Source of the DNA: Clostridia bacterium
GTDB taxonomy: Bacteria; Bacillota_A; Clostridia; Christensenellales; Aristaeellaceae
Direction of reading: 5' to 3'
Assembly: GCA_017648805.1 (NCBI GenBank)
Contig: JAGCIC010000027.1
Coordinates: forward strand, 1 to 15,157
Length of the DNA stretch: 15,157 nt
Part shown: positions 1 through 7,856 of the stretch, piece by piece
Numbering within the stretch: the first letter of the stretch is position 1
How the letters are laid out: every line of letters begins with the position of its first letter
Program-made: the position numbers and the translations under genes
Notes under the pieces: generated by a model
The model's database searches: none
Told to the model about the DNA's origin: nothing
What the model saw: the letters and a program-made list of their open reading frames with translations, nothing else

Positions 1-1298
1 CCGGCGTGGAGTCTCCCTTCCGCAACCGCTGCGTGGAGGAAAACCTTGACCTGTTCGAGCGCATGAAGAACGGGGAGTTCCCGGACGGCAGCCGCGTGCT
101 GAGGGCGAAGATAGACATGGCTTCCCCCAACGTGCTCATGCGTGACCCCACCATATACCGCATCAAGCGCTGCCACCATCACAGGACAGGCGACGAGTGG
201 TGCATCTATCCCATGTACGACTTCCAGCATCCCATTCAGGACGCCATAGAGGGCGTTACCCACTCCCTGTGCTCCTTAGAGTATGAGATACACCGTCCCC
301 TGTACGACTGGATGGTGCACAACGCGGGCGGCTTCGACCAGCCCCCCAGGCAGATCGAGTTCGCCAGGCTGAACCTGACCCGCACGCTGCTGAGCAAGCG
401 CTACCTGCGCTACATGGTGGAGAACCACATCGTCAGCGGTTGGGACGACCCGCGCATGCCCACCCTGGTGGCCATGCGGCGCAGGGGCTATCCCGCCGAG
501 GCGGTAAAGGACTTCCTGGTGCGCGTTGGCGTGGCCAAGGCGGACAGTGTGGTGGACGGCGCGCTGCTTGAAGCGTGCGTGCGCGACGCTCTGGGCGATA
601 CCGCGCCCAGGGGCATGGCGGTGCTCAGGCCCTTGAAGCTCACCCTCACCAACTGGGACGAGGGCAAGGTGGACGTGATCACCATGGAGAACCATCCCGA
701 CCACCCGGAGATGGGCACCCGTCAAGTGCGCTTCACCAAGCATCTGTTCATTGAGCAGGAAGACTTCATGCTGGAGCCGGTAAAGAAGTTCTTCCGCCTG
801 GCTCCCGGCAAGGAAGTGCGCTTAAAGGGCGCGTACATAATCAAGTGCGAAGACGTGGTGCTGGACGAAAACGGCAACGTGACGGAAGTGCTCTGCTCCG
901 TAGACCTCTCAAGCCGCTCCGGCAGCGAAGGTGCGGACAGGAAGGTGAAAGGCACGCTGCACTGGATAAGCGACCTGGACGCGGTGAAGACCGAAGTCAG
1001 GCTGTACGAGCCCCTGATACTGGACGAGGATCAGGCCGCGGAAACCCCCGAAGAGGCCGAGGAAGAGGAGGAGACCTCTTCCGCGCCCAAGGGCTTTAAC
1101 GCCAAGATCAATCCCGACAGCCTCGTCACCCTCACCGACTGCCTGGTGGAGCCGGTCATCGCCGGCAGCAGCGTGGGCGACCGCTTCCAGTTCTTAAGGC
1201 AGGGTTACTTCTGCAAAGACCCGGACTCCGCTCCCGAAAAGCCGGTGTTCAACCGCATCGTGCCGCTGAAGGACAGCTGGGCGAAGCAGAAGCAGTAA
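1..1298 (+). CDS. glnS: Glutaminyl-tRNA synthetase (GlnRS), 5' end cut by the window
   Basis: The product attaches glutamine to tRNA-Gln in the cytoplasm, in a class I synthetase reaction that uses ATP. The reading frame is open from base 3, so the N-terminal part with the HIGH motif lies outside the window. About 431 residues are visible. Numbering from the GTG at 6, which is probably an internal valine, they include RAKIDMASP, CIYPMYDFQHPIQDAIEG and GVTHSLCSLE, then the KMSKS-equivalent LLSKR at 128-132, GWDDPRMPTL, and the two-barrel anticodon-binding region ending in KPVFNRIVPLKDSWAK. These match E. coli GlnRS almost segment by segment. An acidic, Glu-rich insertion sits at about residues 340-362, just before the INPDSLV strand, where E. 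coli has a short linker. plsX follows after a 44-base gap. Many Bacillota lack GlnRS and make Gln-tRNA by transamidation, so its presence is mildly informative about lineage. Identity is near certain. Confidence 0.97.
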   Translation, partial: GVESPFRNRCVEENLDLFERMKNGEFPDGSRVLRAKIDMASPNVLMRDPTIYRIKRCHHHRTGDEWCIYPMYDFQHPIQDAIEGVTHSLCSLEYEIHRPLYDWMVHNAGGFDQPPRQIEFARLNLTRTLLSKRYLRYMVENHIVSGWDDPRMPTLVAMRRRGYPAEAVKDFLVRVGVAKADSVVDGALLEACVRDALGDTAPRGMAVLRPLKLTLTNWDEGKVDVITMENHPDHPEMGTRQVRFTKHLFIEQEDFMLEPVKKFFRLAPGKEVRLKGAYIIKCEDVVLDENGNVTEVLCSVDLSSRSGSEGADRKVKGTLHWISDLDAVKTEVRLYEPLILDEDQAAETPEEAEEEEETSSAPKGFNAKINPDSLVTLTDCLVEPVIAGSSVGDRFQFLRQGYFCKDPDSAPEKPVFNRIVPLKDSWAKQKQ

Positions 1299-1312
1299 AC
1301 CGTTTGGCAACG

Positions 1313-1334
1313 CATTTATCGGACATTTATCGGA
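1313..1334 (+). repeat. Exact 11-bp tandem repeat in the plsX leader
   Basis: The unit CATTTATCGGA occurs twice with no spacer, at 1313-1323 and 1324-1334. The second copy runs into the plsX Shine-Dalgarno sequence, so its CGGA begins CGGAGGT. The period is close to one helical turn. It lies in the 44-base gap between glnS and plsX. It could be an operator pair or a small slippage duplication; nothing here settles which. Confidence 0.9.
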
Positions 1335-1337
1335 GGT
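1332..1337 (+). promoter_or_regulatory. Ribosome binding site that fixes the plsX start
   Basis: GGAGGT lies 5 bases before the GTG at 1343. An in-frame TTG at 1304 lies upstream of this site and would give a non-homologous 13-residue extension. The ATG at 1352 is 14 bases away, which is too far. GTG 1343 is therefore the best start. Confidence 0.8.
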
Positions 1338-1342
1338 GCCCC

Positions 1343-2353
1343 GTGGCTGAGATGTACACTATCGCGGTCGACCTTATGGGCGGCGACAACGCGCCGGACT
1401 GCGTCATTGACGGCGTAAAACAGTTCCTGCCCCGGTTCCCGGACACGAAGATCATTCTGTTCGGACGGGAGGAGGCGCTTGAAAAGGCGAAGGCCGCACT
1501 GAGCGATGCGCAAGCGGAATACATGCAGAGCGGCGAGGACATCACCATGCACGACGAGCCCATGATGGCCGTGCGCCGCAAGCAGGATTCTTCCCTGATG
1601 CTGTGCATGAAGGCGGTAAAGGATGGCACGGCCCAGGCCATGGTGAGCGCGGGCTCCACCGGAGCGCTGTTCCTGGGCGGCATGGTGACGCTGAGGATGC
1701 TTAAGGGCATCGACCGCCCCGCTCTGGCGCCTGTGATCCCCGGCATGGAAAAGCCGGTCATGCTCATCGACTCCGGCGCCAACGCGGACTGCCAGCCCGC
1801 CTATCTAAAGCAGTTCGGTCTGCTGGGCAGCGCGTACATGAAGCAGGTCATGGGCGTGGAAAACCCCAAAGTGGGCCTGGTCAATATAGGTGCGGAGGAA
1901 GAAAAGGGCTCCAAGCTGTACAAGGAAGCTCACGCGCTTATGAAACAGCAGAGCGCCTATGAGTTTATAGGCAACGTGGAGGCCCGGGACGTGCAGTCCT
2001 CCGAAGCGGACGTGATCGTGTGCGACGGGTTCACCGGCAACGTGATACTCAAGTACGCCGAGGGCCTGAGCAAGAACCTGTTCAGGATGATAAAGACGGA
2101 GGCCATGTCCAGCTTCATGGGCAAGCTGGGCGGCCTGCTGCTGAAAGGCGCCTTCGGCAAGATCAAGACCCGCATGAACAAGGACGAGTACGGCGGAGCG
2201 CCGCTTCTGGGCGTGAACGGGCTGGCGGTCAAGGCCCACGGCTCTTCCAACGCCTACGCCTTTGGCAAGGCGCTGGAGCAGGCGCGCAAGATGGTCAGGG
2301 GCGACCTGACCGGCCAGCTCAGGCTGGGGCTGGAAAAACTCTCACAGGAATAG
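1343..2353 (+). CDS. plsX: Phosphate acyltransferase PlsX (acyl-ACP:phosphate)
   Basis: PlsX converts acyl-ACP and phosphate to acyl-phosphate, which PlsY uses to start phosphatidic acid synthesis; it is a peripheral membrane enzyme. From the GTG start the protein has 336 residues, normal for the family. Visible family blocks are VDLMGGDNAP at 9-18, the MHDEPMMAVRRKQDSS segment, SAGSTG at 102-107, the DSGAN segment at 143-147, then the GNVEARDV, DVIVCDGFTGNV and LGVNGLAVKAHGSS segments. The start is chosen because of the GGAGGT five bases upstream. The ACP gene follows after 39 bases, which fits a shared role in lipid synthesis. No FapR-type inverted repeat was seen upstream, but an 11-bp tandem repeat overlaps the ribosome binding site. 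Very confident. Confidence 0.97.
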   Translation: MAEMYTIAVDLMGGDNAPDCVIDGVKQFLPRFPDTKIILFGREEALEKAKAALSDAQAEYMQSGEDITMHDEPMMAVRRKQDSSLMLCMKAVKDGTAQAMVSAGSTGALFLGGMVTLRMLKGIDRPALAPVIPGMEKPVMLIDSGANADCQPAYLKQFGLLGSAYMKQVMGVENPKVGLVNIGAEEEKGSKLYKEAHALMKQQSAYEFIGNVEARDVQSSEADVIVCDGFTGNVILKYAEGLSKNLFRMIKTEAMSSFMGKLGGLLLKGAFGKIKTRMNKDEYGGAPLLGVNGLAVKAHGSSNAYAFGKALEQARKMVRGDLTGQLRLGLEKLSQE

Positions 2354-2359
2354 TATAAG
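2331..2359 (+). promoter_or_regulatory. Candidate internal sigma-A promoter for acpP
   Basis: TGGAAA (2331-2336, 4 of 6 matches to the -35 consensus) and TATAAG (2354-2359, 5 of 6 matches to the -10) are separated by 17 bases. The -35 lies in the last codons of plsX. It would give ACP a transcript of its own with a leader of about 27 bases. It is found by eye only and could be chance, because plsX and acpP may simply share a message. Confidence 0.3.
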
Positions 2360-2392
2360 CAAACAAACATACATTTTTTCGGAGGTAAAGTC

Positions 2393-2626
2393 ATGGATTA
2401 CAACAGCGTATTTGAGAAGGTCGCGGAGCTGATAGAGATGCAGCTGCCCGTGTCCAGGGATCAGATCAAGCCCGAGAGCCGCCTGGTGGAAGACCTGGGC
2501 GCCGACAGCGCCAACATCATGATACTGGTGTGCGACATCGAGAACGAGTTTGACGTACAGGTGGAAAACGACATGCTGGCCACGGTCAGGACCGTGGATG
2601 ATATAATCAAGTATCTGGTCAAATGA
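2393..2626 (+). CDS. acpP: Acyl carrier protein
   Basis: This is a 77-residue carrier for growing acyl chains, used by fatty acid synthase and by PlsX. It has the four-helix ACP layout with the phosphopantetheine attachment site DLGADSA; the modified residue would be Ser39. Position 40 is Ala where most ACPs have Leu (DSL). The rest is typical: an acidic helix II (CDIENEF) and a C-terminal helix, TVDDIIKYLVK. GGAGGT (2381-2386) stands 6 bases before the ATG. The last codons overlap the start of rnc by four bases (ATGA), so the two are probably translationally coupled. Being next to plsX supports a housekeeping role, but the unusual residue leaves open that it is a specialised or second ACP. 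Confidence 0.93.
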   Translation: MDYNSVFEKVAELIEMQLPVSRDQIKPESRLVEDLGADSANIMILVCDIENEFDVQVENDMLATVRTVDDIIKYLVK

Positions 2627-3312
2627 CCGGCGCCGAAGACAAAATAGGCTACCGCTTTAAAGACAGATCGCTTTTACAGCAGGCGCTCACACACCCTTCC
2701 TACGGAGGAGACCACCGCGTGCCCCATTACCAGAGGCTGGAATTTCTGGGGGACGCGGTGCTTGAGTTGTATATAAGCGAGATGCTGTACAAAGCCTATC
2801 CCGACATGCCGGAAGGCAAGCTGACCCGAATGCGGGCGGACCTTGTAAAAGAGGAGACCCTGAGCGGGGCGGTCAAGGATATGGGCATTCCGCCCTATAT
2901 CCGCCTGTCCGCGGGCGAAGACAAAAGCGGCGGCCGGGACAAAAGTTCCATACTCTGTGACATATTCGAGGCCGTCGCCGGCGCGATCTATCTGGACGGC
3001 GGACGGCGCGAGGCGGGAGAGTTCATCAGGCGCGCCCTGGGGGAACGCCTGAACCGCGACACTTCCAGGGACGATCACCTGGACAGCAAAAGCCGCCTTC
3101 AGGCGCTTTTGCAGGCGGTGGGAGACATGCCGGAATATACGCTCATAGATGCCCGCGGGCCCGCGCATATGCCAGAATTCGAATACGCGGTGTTTTCCGC
3201 CGTGAGCCGGCAGGAGCTGGGACGGGGCAAGGGGCAGAGCAAGCAGGCCGCCCAGCTGGAGGCGGCCGCCCGCGCGCTGGAACTGATCTCGGCGAAATCG
3301 CTTCCCGAATAA
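2623..3312 (+). CDS. rnc: Ribonuclease III
   Basis: This endonuclease cleaves double-stranded RNA and acts in rRNA and mRNA processing. It has 229 residues, the usual size. The N-terminal catalytic domain carries the signature RLEFLGDAVLE (38-48) with Glu40 and Asp44. The second metal-binding set, DIFEAVAGAIYLDGG, has Asp113 and Glu116. All four carboxylates expected from E. coli RNase III are therefore present. The double-stranded RNA-binding domain covers about residues 154-225 and includes the GPAHMPEF segment and the lysine-bearing GKGQSKQAAQLEAA. The ATG overlaps the acpP stop by four bases and has no clear Shine-Dalgarno of its own, so coupled translation is likely. smc follows after 19 bases, the standard Bacillota order. 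Confidence 0.97.
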   Translation: MTGAEDKIGYRFKDRSLLQQALTHPSYGGDHRVPHYQRLEFLGDAVLELYISEMLYKAYPDMPEGKLTRMRADLVKEETLSGAVKDMGIPPYIRLSAGEDKSGGRDKSSILCDIFEAVAGAIYLDGGRREAGEFIRRALGERLNRDTSRDDHLDSKSRLQALLQAVGDMPEYTLIDARGPAHMPEFEYAVFSAVSRQELGRGKGQSKQAAQLEAAARALELISAKSLPE

Positions 3313-3320
3313 TAACCCAA

Positions 3321-3325
3321 GGAGA
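3321..3325 (+). promoter_or_regulatory. Ribosome binding site for the TTG start of smc
   Basis: GGAGA, within AAGGAGA at 3319-3325, lies 6 bases before TTG 3332. No ATG is available near the expected N-terminus, and the next residues (RLKKLFLHGFKSFADK) are the normal beginning of SMC. The rare TTG start is therefore well supported. Confidence 0.75.
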
Positions 3326-3331
3326 CATCCT

Positions 3332-6300
3332 TTGCGACTTAAGAAACTCTTTCTTCACGGCTTCAAGTCCTTTGCCGACAAGGTGGAGATCACGTTTGAG
3401 CACGGCATAACGGGCGTGGTCGGCCCCAACGGCTGCGGCAAAAGCAACATAGCCGACGCCATACGCTGGGTGTTGGGCGAACAAAGCGCCAAGCAGCTCA
3501 GGGGCACCAAAATGGAAGACGTGATATTCAGCGGCACGGACAAGCGCCGGAGGCTGGGCTATTGCGAGGTAAGCCTGACCTTCGACAATGAGGACCATGC
3601 CCTGCCCATAGATTACACGGAGGTATCCGTCACCCGCCGGGCATACCGCACGGGTGAGGGCGAATACCTGTTAAACGGCCAGAACTGCCGCCTGAAGGAC
3701 ATCGTGGACCTGTTCCGCGACACGGGCACGGGCCGGGACGGCTATTCCATAGTGGGTCAGGGCAGGGTGGACGAGATACTGTCCCAGAAGACCGAGGAAC
3801 GCCGACAGGTGTTCGAGGAAGCCGCCGGCATAGTCAAATTCAAGACCCGCAAGACCGAGAGCGAAAAGCGCCTGGAAGCCACCCAGCAGAATCTGAACCG
3901 GGTGAGCGACATTATCGACAACCTGGAGGAGCGGCTGGAGCCGCTGAGGCTGCAAAGCGAAGACGCCCGCAAGTTTTTAAAGCTCAGGGATGAATTAAAG
4001 GGCCTGGAGCTCAACGCTTTTGTGCTAAAGACCGGGCGTTACAGGCAGAAAATAAGCGAATATCAGGAAAACACGGACCTGCTCAAACAGGAAGCGCAGC
4101 AGAACGAAGACGAACGTGCGGCGCTGGCCGGGGAGCGGGACGCGTATCAGCTGATGCTCAACCAGGGCGAAGAAGAGAGCGCGGGCCTGAGGGCGCTTGT
4201 GCAGGAACTTATACAGGACGTGGAAGCCAAGGAAGGCGCGGCGGGCGTGCTCAGAGAGCGCATAAGCGGCCAGGAAAGGGAAAAGCAGAGGCTGCTTTCC
4301 GAAAGGGAAGCCGCCCAAAGCGGTGAAAGCGGACTTAAGGAAAGAACAGCGCTGCTGGAAACGGAGTACGCCGTATTCATAAAGCAGCTGGACGCCGAAA
4401 AGCAGGCCTCCGCCGAAAAGGATGCTGTACTGGCCGACGAAGAAGCCAAACTGAACGAACTGTCCGACAGAGCCGAAGCCGCCAAAGAGAGCGTCATAAA
4501 CGCCATGAACGGCTTGAGCGACGCCAAAAGCGAGCAGGCCCGCCTGGGCGCGCTGTCCGGCGCGATAGACGAAAGGGCTGCGAGGCTCGAAGCCGCGCTC
4601 AAGGATACGCAGGCGTCCGGGGCGGACTATGAAAGGGCGTATAACGACGCATTAAGCCAGCTGGACGGCGAAAAGACCCGCCTTGAGCAGCTTTCAAGCG
4701 AGACGAAACGCTTAAGCGACGAGACGCGGCAGTCAGGAGAAGAATACGAAAAGACGCTCACAGAGAGCAACGGCATAATGGGCCGCCGCCAGGAGCTTCT
4801 GAGCCGTTTCAAGCTTCTGAGCGAGATGCAGCGGGATTACGAGGGCTACAATTCCTCGGTCAAACAGGTGCTGCTTGAGGCACGCCGCAGGGGGATGCGG
4901 AGCGTGCACGGCGTGGTCGCGAACATCATAAGCGCGGACAAGACCATCGAAAAAGCCATAGAGACCGCTCTGGGTCCCGCGCTGCAGAACATAGTCGTTG
5001 ACACGGAAGAAGACGCCCGGGAGCTGATCGAGTTCCTTAAGGAGAACCGTTTCGGGCGCGCCACATTCCTGCCCATAAGCGCGGTGAGAGGCCGCACGCT
5101 GGACGCGAACGAGAGGAACCTCGCAAGGATGCCCGGCGGCGTGGGCATCGCATCGGAAATGGTCACTTTCGACAGTAAATACCGGGGCATCGTGGACAGC
5201 CTGCTGGGTCGCACGGTGATCGCCAAAGACCTGACAAGCGGCATTCCGATCCACCGGGCCGGGCGGCAGCAGTTCCGCCTGGTGACGCTGGACGGAGATG
5301 TGATGAACGTGGGCGGCTCCATGACGGGCGGCAGCTCGCAAAGCCGCATGACCAGCCTGCTGTCCCGTGAAAGGGAGATAAACGAGACCGAAAAAGCGCT
5401 CAAAGAGCTGGAAAACAGACTGAGCGAGTATCAGGAAAAGCTGAACTTGCTGTCCCGTTCCCGCGCGGAAATGAAAATGCAGCGGCAGGAAGCTTTCGAT
5501 GCCTTCCATCAGCAGGAGATCGCCGTTACCCGCGCCGAGGCGCATCTGTCCCGGGCGGGAGAGGAAAAGGCGGCCTGGGAAGACCGGCTTTCTTCCATCG
5601 TTACGGATATCGCCAGCCTGAAGGAACAGAAAACTCGCATAGAAGAGGAATTGGAACGCCTGTCCCACCAGACGGAGAGCACCAAGGAAGAATCCGAGCG
5701 CATGAGGGAAGAAGCCGCCCGCCTGCAGAAGGAACTGAACGAGAAGCGGCTCAAGCTGGATAAACTAAGGAACGAGGCCACCGAGCGCCTGGTCAGGCTG
5801 ACCGCCCTGGAAAAGGACGGGGAAAAGCGGCTTGGCGAGATCGAGCGCCTGAAAGCCCAGGCGGGCAGCGCCGAAAGCCTGTTAAAACAGGCGGAAGAGC
5901 AGTTAAGGCAGATAGACGACCGGAATGCCCGCGATAAAGAGGAACTGAAAGACCGGGAAGTAAATCTGGGCATCGCCCGAGGCAGCCTGGACGAGACAAG
6001 GGAAAAGTTTAACACCGCCGACAAAAAGCGCCTGGACGCCCAGGAGCATTTGAGAAACGTCAACTCCAAGCTGGAGGAACTTTCCCGTGCGGGAGAGGAG
6101 ACTGCCGAGCGTCTGCACAGGATAGACCTGCTTTACCAGCGTGCCCAGGGCGAACTGGACACCATGACCGCCCGCATCTGGGAGGACTACCAGCTGACGT
6201 ACGAAGGCGCCGCGGAGTTCACGGACGAAAACTTCAGGCTCAGCGAGGGCGAAAAGCGGATCAGCGCCATAAGGGCGGAGATCAAAAAGCTGGGAGACGT

Positions 6301-6886
6301 GAACGTCTCCAGCATGGACGAGTACCGGGAAGTCAGCCAGAGATACGCCGAGCTCACCGTGCAGAGGGACGACCTCGGCAAGGCGAGGGACGACCTGCTG
6401 GGCATAATCGGAGAACTGGCACAGAAGATGGAAAAGCAGTTTCGGGAAAAGCTGGCCGAGATGGACAAGTATTTTTCCGAGACGTTTTCCGCGCTGTTCG
6501 GAGGCGGGCAGGCGAGGCTTTCGCTGGAAGACCCGTCCGACGCTCTCAACAGCGGCATAGTCATACAGGCGCAGCCGCCCGGAAAGAAACTGCAGCTGTT
6601 AAGCCTGCTGTCCGGTGGCGAAAGGGCGCTTACCGCCATAGCCATACTTTTCGCCATGCTGAAACTGAAGCCCACGCCTTTCTGCATGCTGGACGAGATC
6701 GAGGCGGCGCTGGACGACGCCAATATAGACAACTTCGCGTCTTACCTTAGAACTTACTGCGACAACACCCAGTTCGTGGTGGTCACCCACAGAAAGGGCA
6801 CCATGGCCGCCTGCGATGCGCTGTACGGCGTGGCGATGGAGGAAAAGGGCGTAAGCAAGCTGGTAAGCGTCAAACTGGGAGAATAA
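3332..6886 (+). CDS. smc: Chromosome segregation protein SMC
   Basis: SMC is the dimeric condensin ATPase that compacts and separates sister chromosomes with ScpA and ScpB. The 1184 residues match bacterial SMC in length and layout. The N-terminal head has Walker A GPNGCGKS at 31-38, followed by IADAIRWVLGEQSAKQLRG and the RDTGTGRDGYSIVGQG loop. A long coiled coil runs from about 170 to 500. The hinge is at about 503-670, ending in GGSMTGGSS. A returning coiled coil covers about 670-1020. The C-terminal head has the ABC signature LSGGERAL at about 1092 and Walker B/D-loop FCMLDEIEAALDD at about 1117. Nothing is missing. The start is TTG. rnc lies upstream and ftsY downstream (21-base gap), a conserved Bacillota arrangement. 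The scpA and scpB genes are not in the window. Confidence 0.98.
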   Translation: MRLKKLFLHGFKSFADKVEITFEHGITGVVGPNGCGKSNIADAIRWVLGEQSAKQLRGTKMEDVIFSGTDKRRRLGYCEVSLTFDNEDHALPIDYTEVSVTRRAYRTGEGEYLLNGQNCRLKDIVDLFRDTGTGRDGYSIVGQGRVDEILSQKTEERRQVFEEAAGIVKFKTRKTESEKRLEATQQNLNRVSDIIDNLEERLEPLRLQSEDARKFLKLRDELKGLELNAFVLKTGRYRQKISEYQENTDLLKQEAQQNEDERAALAGERDAYQLMLNQGEEESAGLRALVQELIQDVEAKEGAAGVLRERISGQEREKQRLLSEREAAQSGESGLKERTALLETEYAVFIKQLDAEKQASAEKDAVLADEEAKLNELSDRAEAAKESVINAMNGLSDAKSEQARLGALSGAIDERAARLEAALKDTQASGADYERAYNDALSQLDGEKTRLEQLSSETKRLSDETRQSGEEYEKTLTESNGIMGRRQELLSRFKLLSEMQRDYEGYNSSVKQVLLEARRRGMRSVHGVVANIISADKTIEKAIETALGPALQNIVVDTEEDARELIEFLKENRFGRATFLPISAVRGRTLDANERNLARMPGGVGIASEMVTFDSKYRGIVDSLLGRTVIAKDLTSGIPIHRAGRQQFRLVTLDGDVMNVGGSMTGGSSQSRMTSLLSREREINETEKALKELENRLSEYQEKLNLLSRSRAEMKMQRQEAFDAFHQQEIAVTRAEAHLSRAGEEKAAWEDRLSSIVTDIASLKEQKTRIEEELERLSHQTESTKEESERMREEAARLQKELNEKRLKLDKLRNEATERLVRLTALEKDGEKRLGEIERLKAQAGSAESLLKQAEEQLRQIDDRNARDKEELKDREVNLGIARGSLDETREKFNTADKKRLDAQEHLRNVNSKLEELSRAGEETAERLHRIDLLYQRAQGELDTMTARIWEDYQLTYEGAAEFTDENFRLSEGEKRISAIRAEIKKLGDVNVSSMDEYREVSQRYAELTVQRDDLGKARDDLLGIIGELAQKMEKQFREKLAEMDKYFSETFSALFGGGQARLSLEDPSDALNSGIVIQAQPPGKKLQLLSLLSGGERALTAIAILFAMLKLKPTPFCMLDEIEAALDDANIDNFASYLRTYCDNTQFVVVTHRKGTMAACDALYGVAMEEKGVSKLVSVKLGE

Positions 6887-6907
6887 ATACGCCGAGACGG
6901 AGGACAA

Positions 6908-7807
6908 ATGGGACTTTTTTCACGCATAAAGCAGGGGCTGTCCAGAACGCGGGGCAACGTGTCCGCCCAGATGGACGAACTGATAGAGAATACCAAAGAG
7001 ATAGACGACGAGTTTTTTGAGGAGATAACCGACATACTTGTCATGGCGGACGCGGGAGCGAAGACCGCCATGGAGGAAGTGGAGAAGCTAAAGGCGCTGT
7101 GCGCCGAAAGGCAGATAAAGGATCCCGCCAAGGCGAAGGACGCGCTTAAGGAAGTGCTTTCTTCCAGCATGAAAGCGGCGCCGATGAACCTTAAGGATCC
7201 CTCCGTCATATTCGTTATAGGCGTGAACGGGGTGGGAAAGACCACTTCCATAGGCAAGCTTGCCTCCCGCTTCAAGGCCATAGGCCGCCGTGTGCTCATA
7301 GTGGCCGCTGACACATTCAGGGCCGCCGCCGCGGAGCAGTTGAGCGTATGGGCGGACAGGGCGGAAGTTCCGATAGTCAAACGGCAGGAGGGGGCCGACC
7401 CCGCCAGCGTGGTGTTCGACGGACTGCAGACTGCCAAGGCCCGTCATGCGGATATAATCCTTGTGGATACCGCCGGGCGCCTGCACAACAAAAGCCACCT
7501 GATGGAAGAGCTGAGGAAAATGGCGCGCGTGGTGGACAAGGAGTATCCCGAGGCGGAAATGCACGCCCTGCTGGTGCTGGACGCCACCACGGGCCAGAAC
7601 GGCCTGAACCAGGCGCGGGTGTTCATGGACGTGACGAAGCTGGACGGCATAGTGCTCACCAAGCTGGACGGTACCGCCAAAGGCGGCATCGCCCTGGCGA
7701 TCCGCCGGGAACTGGACCTGCCGGTAAGGTACATAGGCGTGGGAGAGGGCCTGGATGACCTGCAGCCCTTCAACGCAGAGGAATACATAGACGCCATATT
7801 CGGCTGA
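6908..7807 (+). CDS. ftsY: Signal recognition particle receptor FtsY
   Basis: FtsY is the SRP receptor GTPase that docks ribosome-SRP complexes at the membrane for insertion through SecYEG. The 299-residue protein starts almost directly with the four-helix N domain and lacks the long acidic A domain of E. coli FtsY, as in many Bacillota. The G domain shows the P-loop GVNGVGKTT at 105-113, the SRP-GTPase insertion-box region ADTFRAAAAEQL, DTAGR at 187-191, TKLDGTAKGG at 251-260, and the closing IGVGEGLDDLQPF. GGAGGA (6899-6904) lies just before the ATG. ylxM-ffh, the usual downstream partners in Bacillus, do not follow; a sugar-enzyme gene does, after 49 bases and with no terminator that I can see. 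Confidence 0.98.
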   Translation: MGLFSRIKQGLSRTRGNVSAQMDELIENTKEIDDEFFEEITDILVMADAGAKTAMEEVEKLKALCAERQIKDPAKAKDALKEVLSSSMKAAPMNLKDPSVIFVIGVNGVGKTTSIGKLASRFKAIGRRVLIVAADTFRAAAAEQLSVWADRAEVPIVKRQEGADPASVVFDGLQTAKARHADIILVDTAGRLHNKSHLMEELRKMARVVDKEYPEAEMHALLVLDATTGQNGLNQARVFMDVTKLDGIVLTKLDGTAKGGIALAIRRELDLPVRYIGVGEGLDDLQPFNAEEYIDAIFG

Positions 7808-7832
7808 AACACCTGATCGCGGACAATAAAAT
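7804..7832 (+). promoter_or_regulatory. Candidate promoter between ftsY and the TIM-barrel gene
   Basis: CTGAAA (7804-7809, 4 of 6 matches) and TAAAAT (7827-7832, 5 of 6) are spaced by 17 bases, and the -10 ends 24 bases before the next ATG. It would separate the housekeeping genes from the four-gene unit that follows. No terminator lies in the gap, so read-through from ftsY is equally possible. Confidence 0.3.
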
Positions 7833-7856
7833 CGAACATATACAGGAGGTCCCATT

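Noticed and set aside
1304..1342. TTG start for plsX at 1304, and TTGGCA at 1304-1309 as a -35 element
   Set aside because: The TTG lies upstream of the ribosome binding site and adds non-homologous residues. No acceptable -10 lies 16-18 bases after TTGGCA.
1299..1342. FapR-type operator or riboswitch upstream of plsX
   Set aside because: The gap holds only the tandem repeat. I saw no long inverted repeat or structured leader, and 44 bases is too short for a known riboswitch.
4733..5668. A 311-codon minus-strand frame inside smc
   Set aside because: It lies wholly within the smc hinge and coiled-coil coding region and has no homologous motifs or plausible ribosome binding site. The other long antisense frames within smc are rejected for the same reason.
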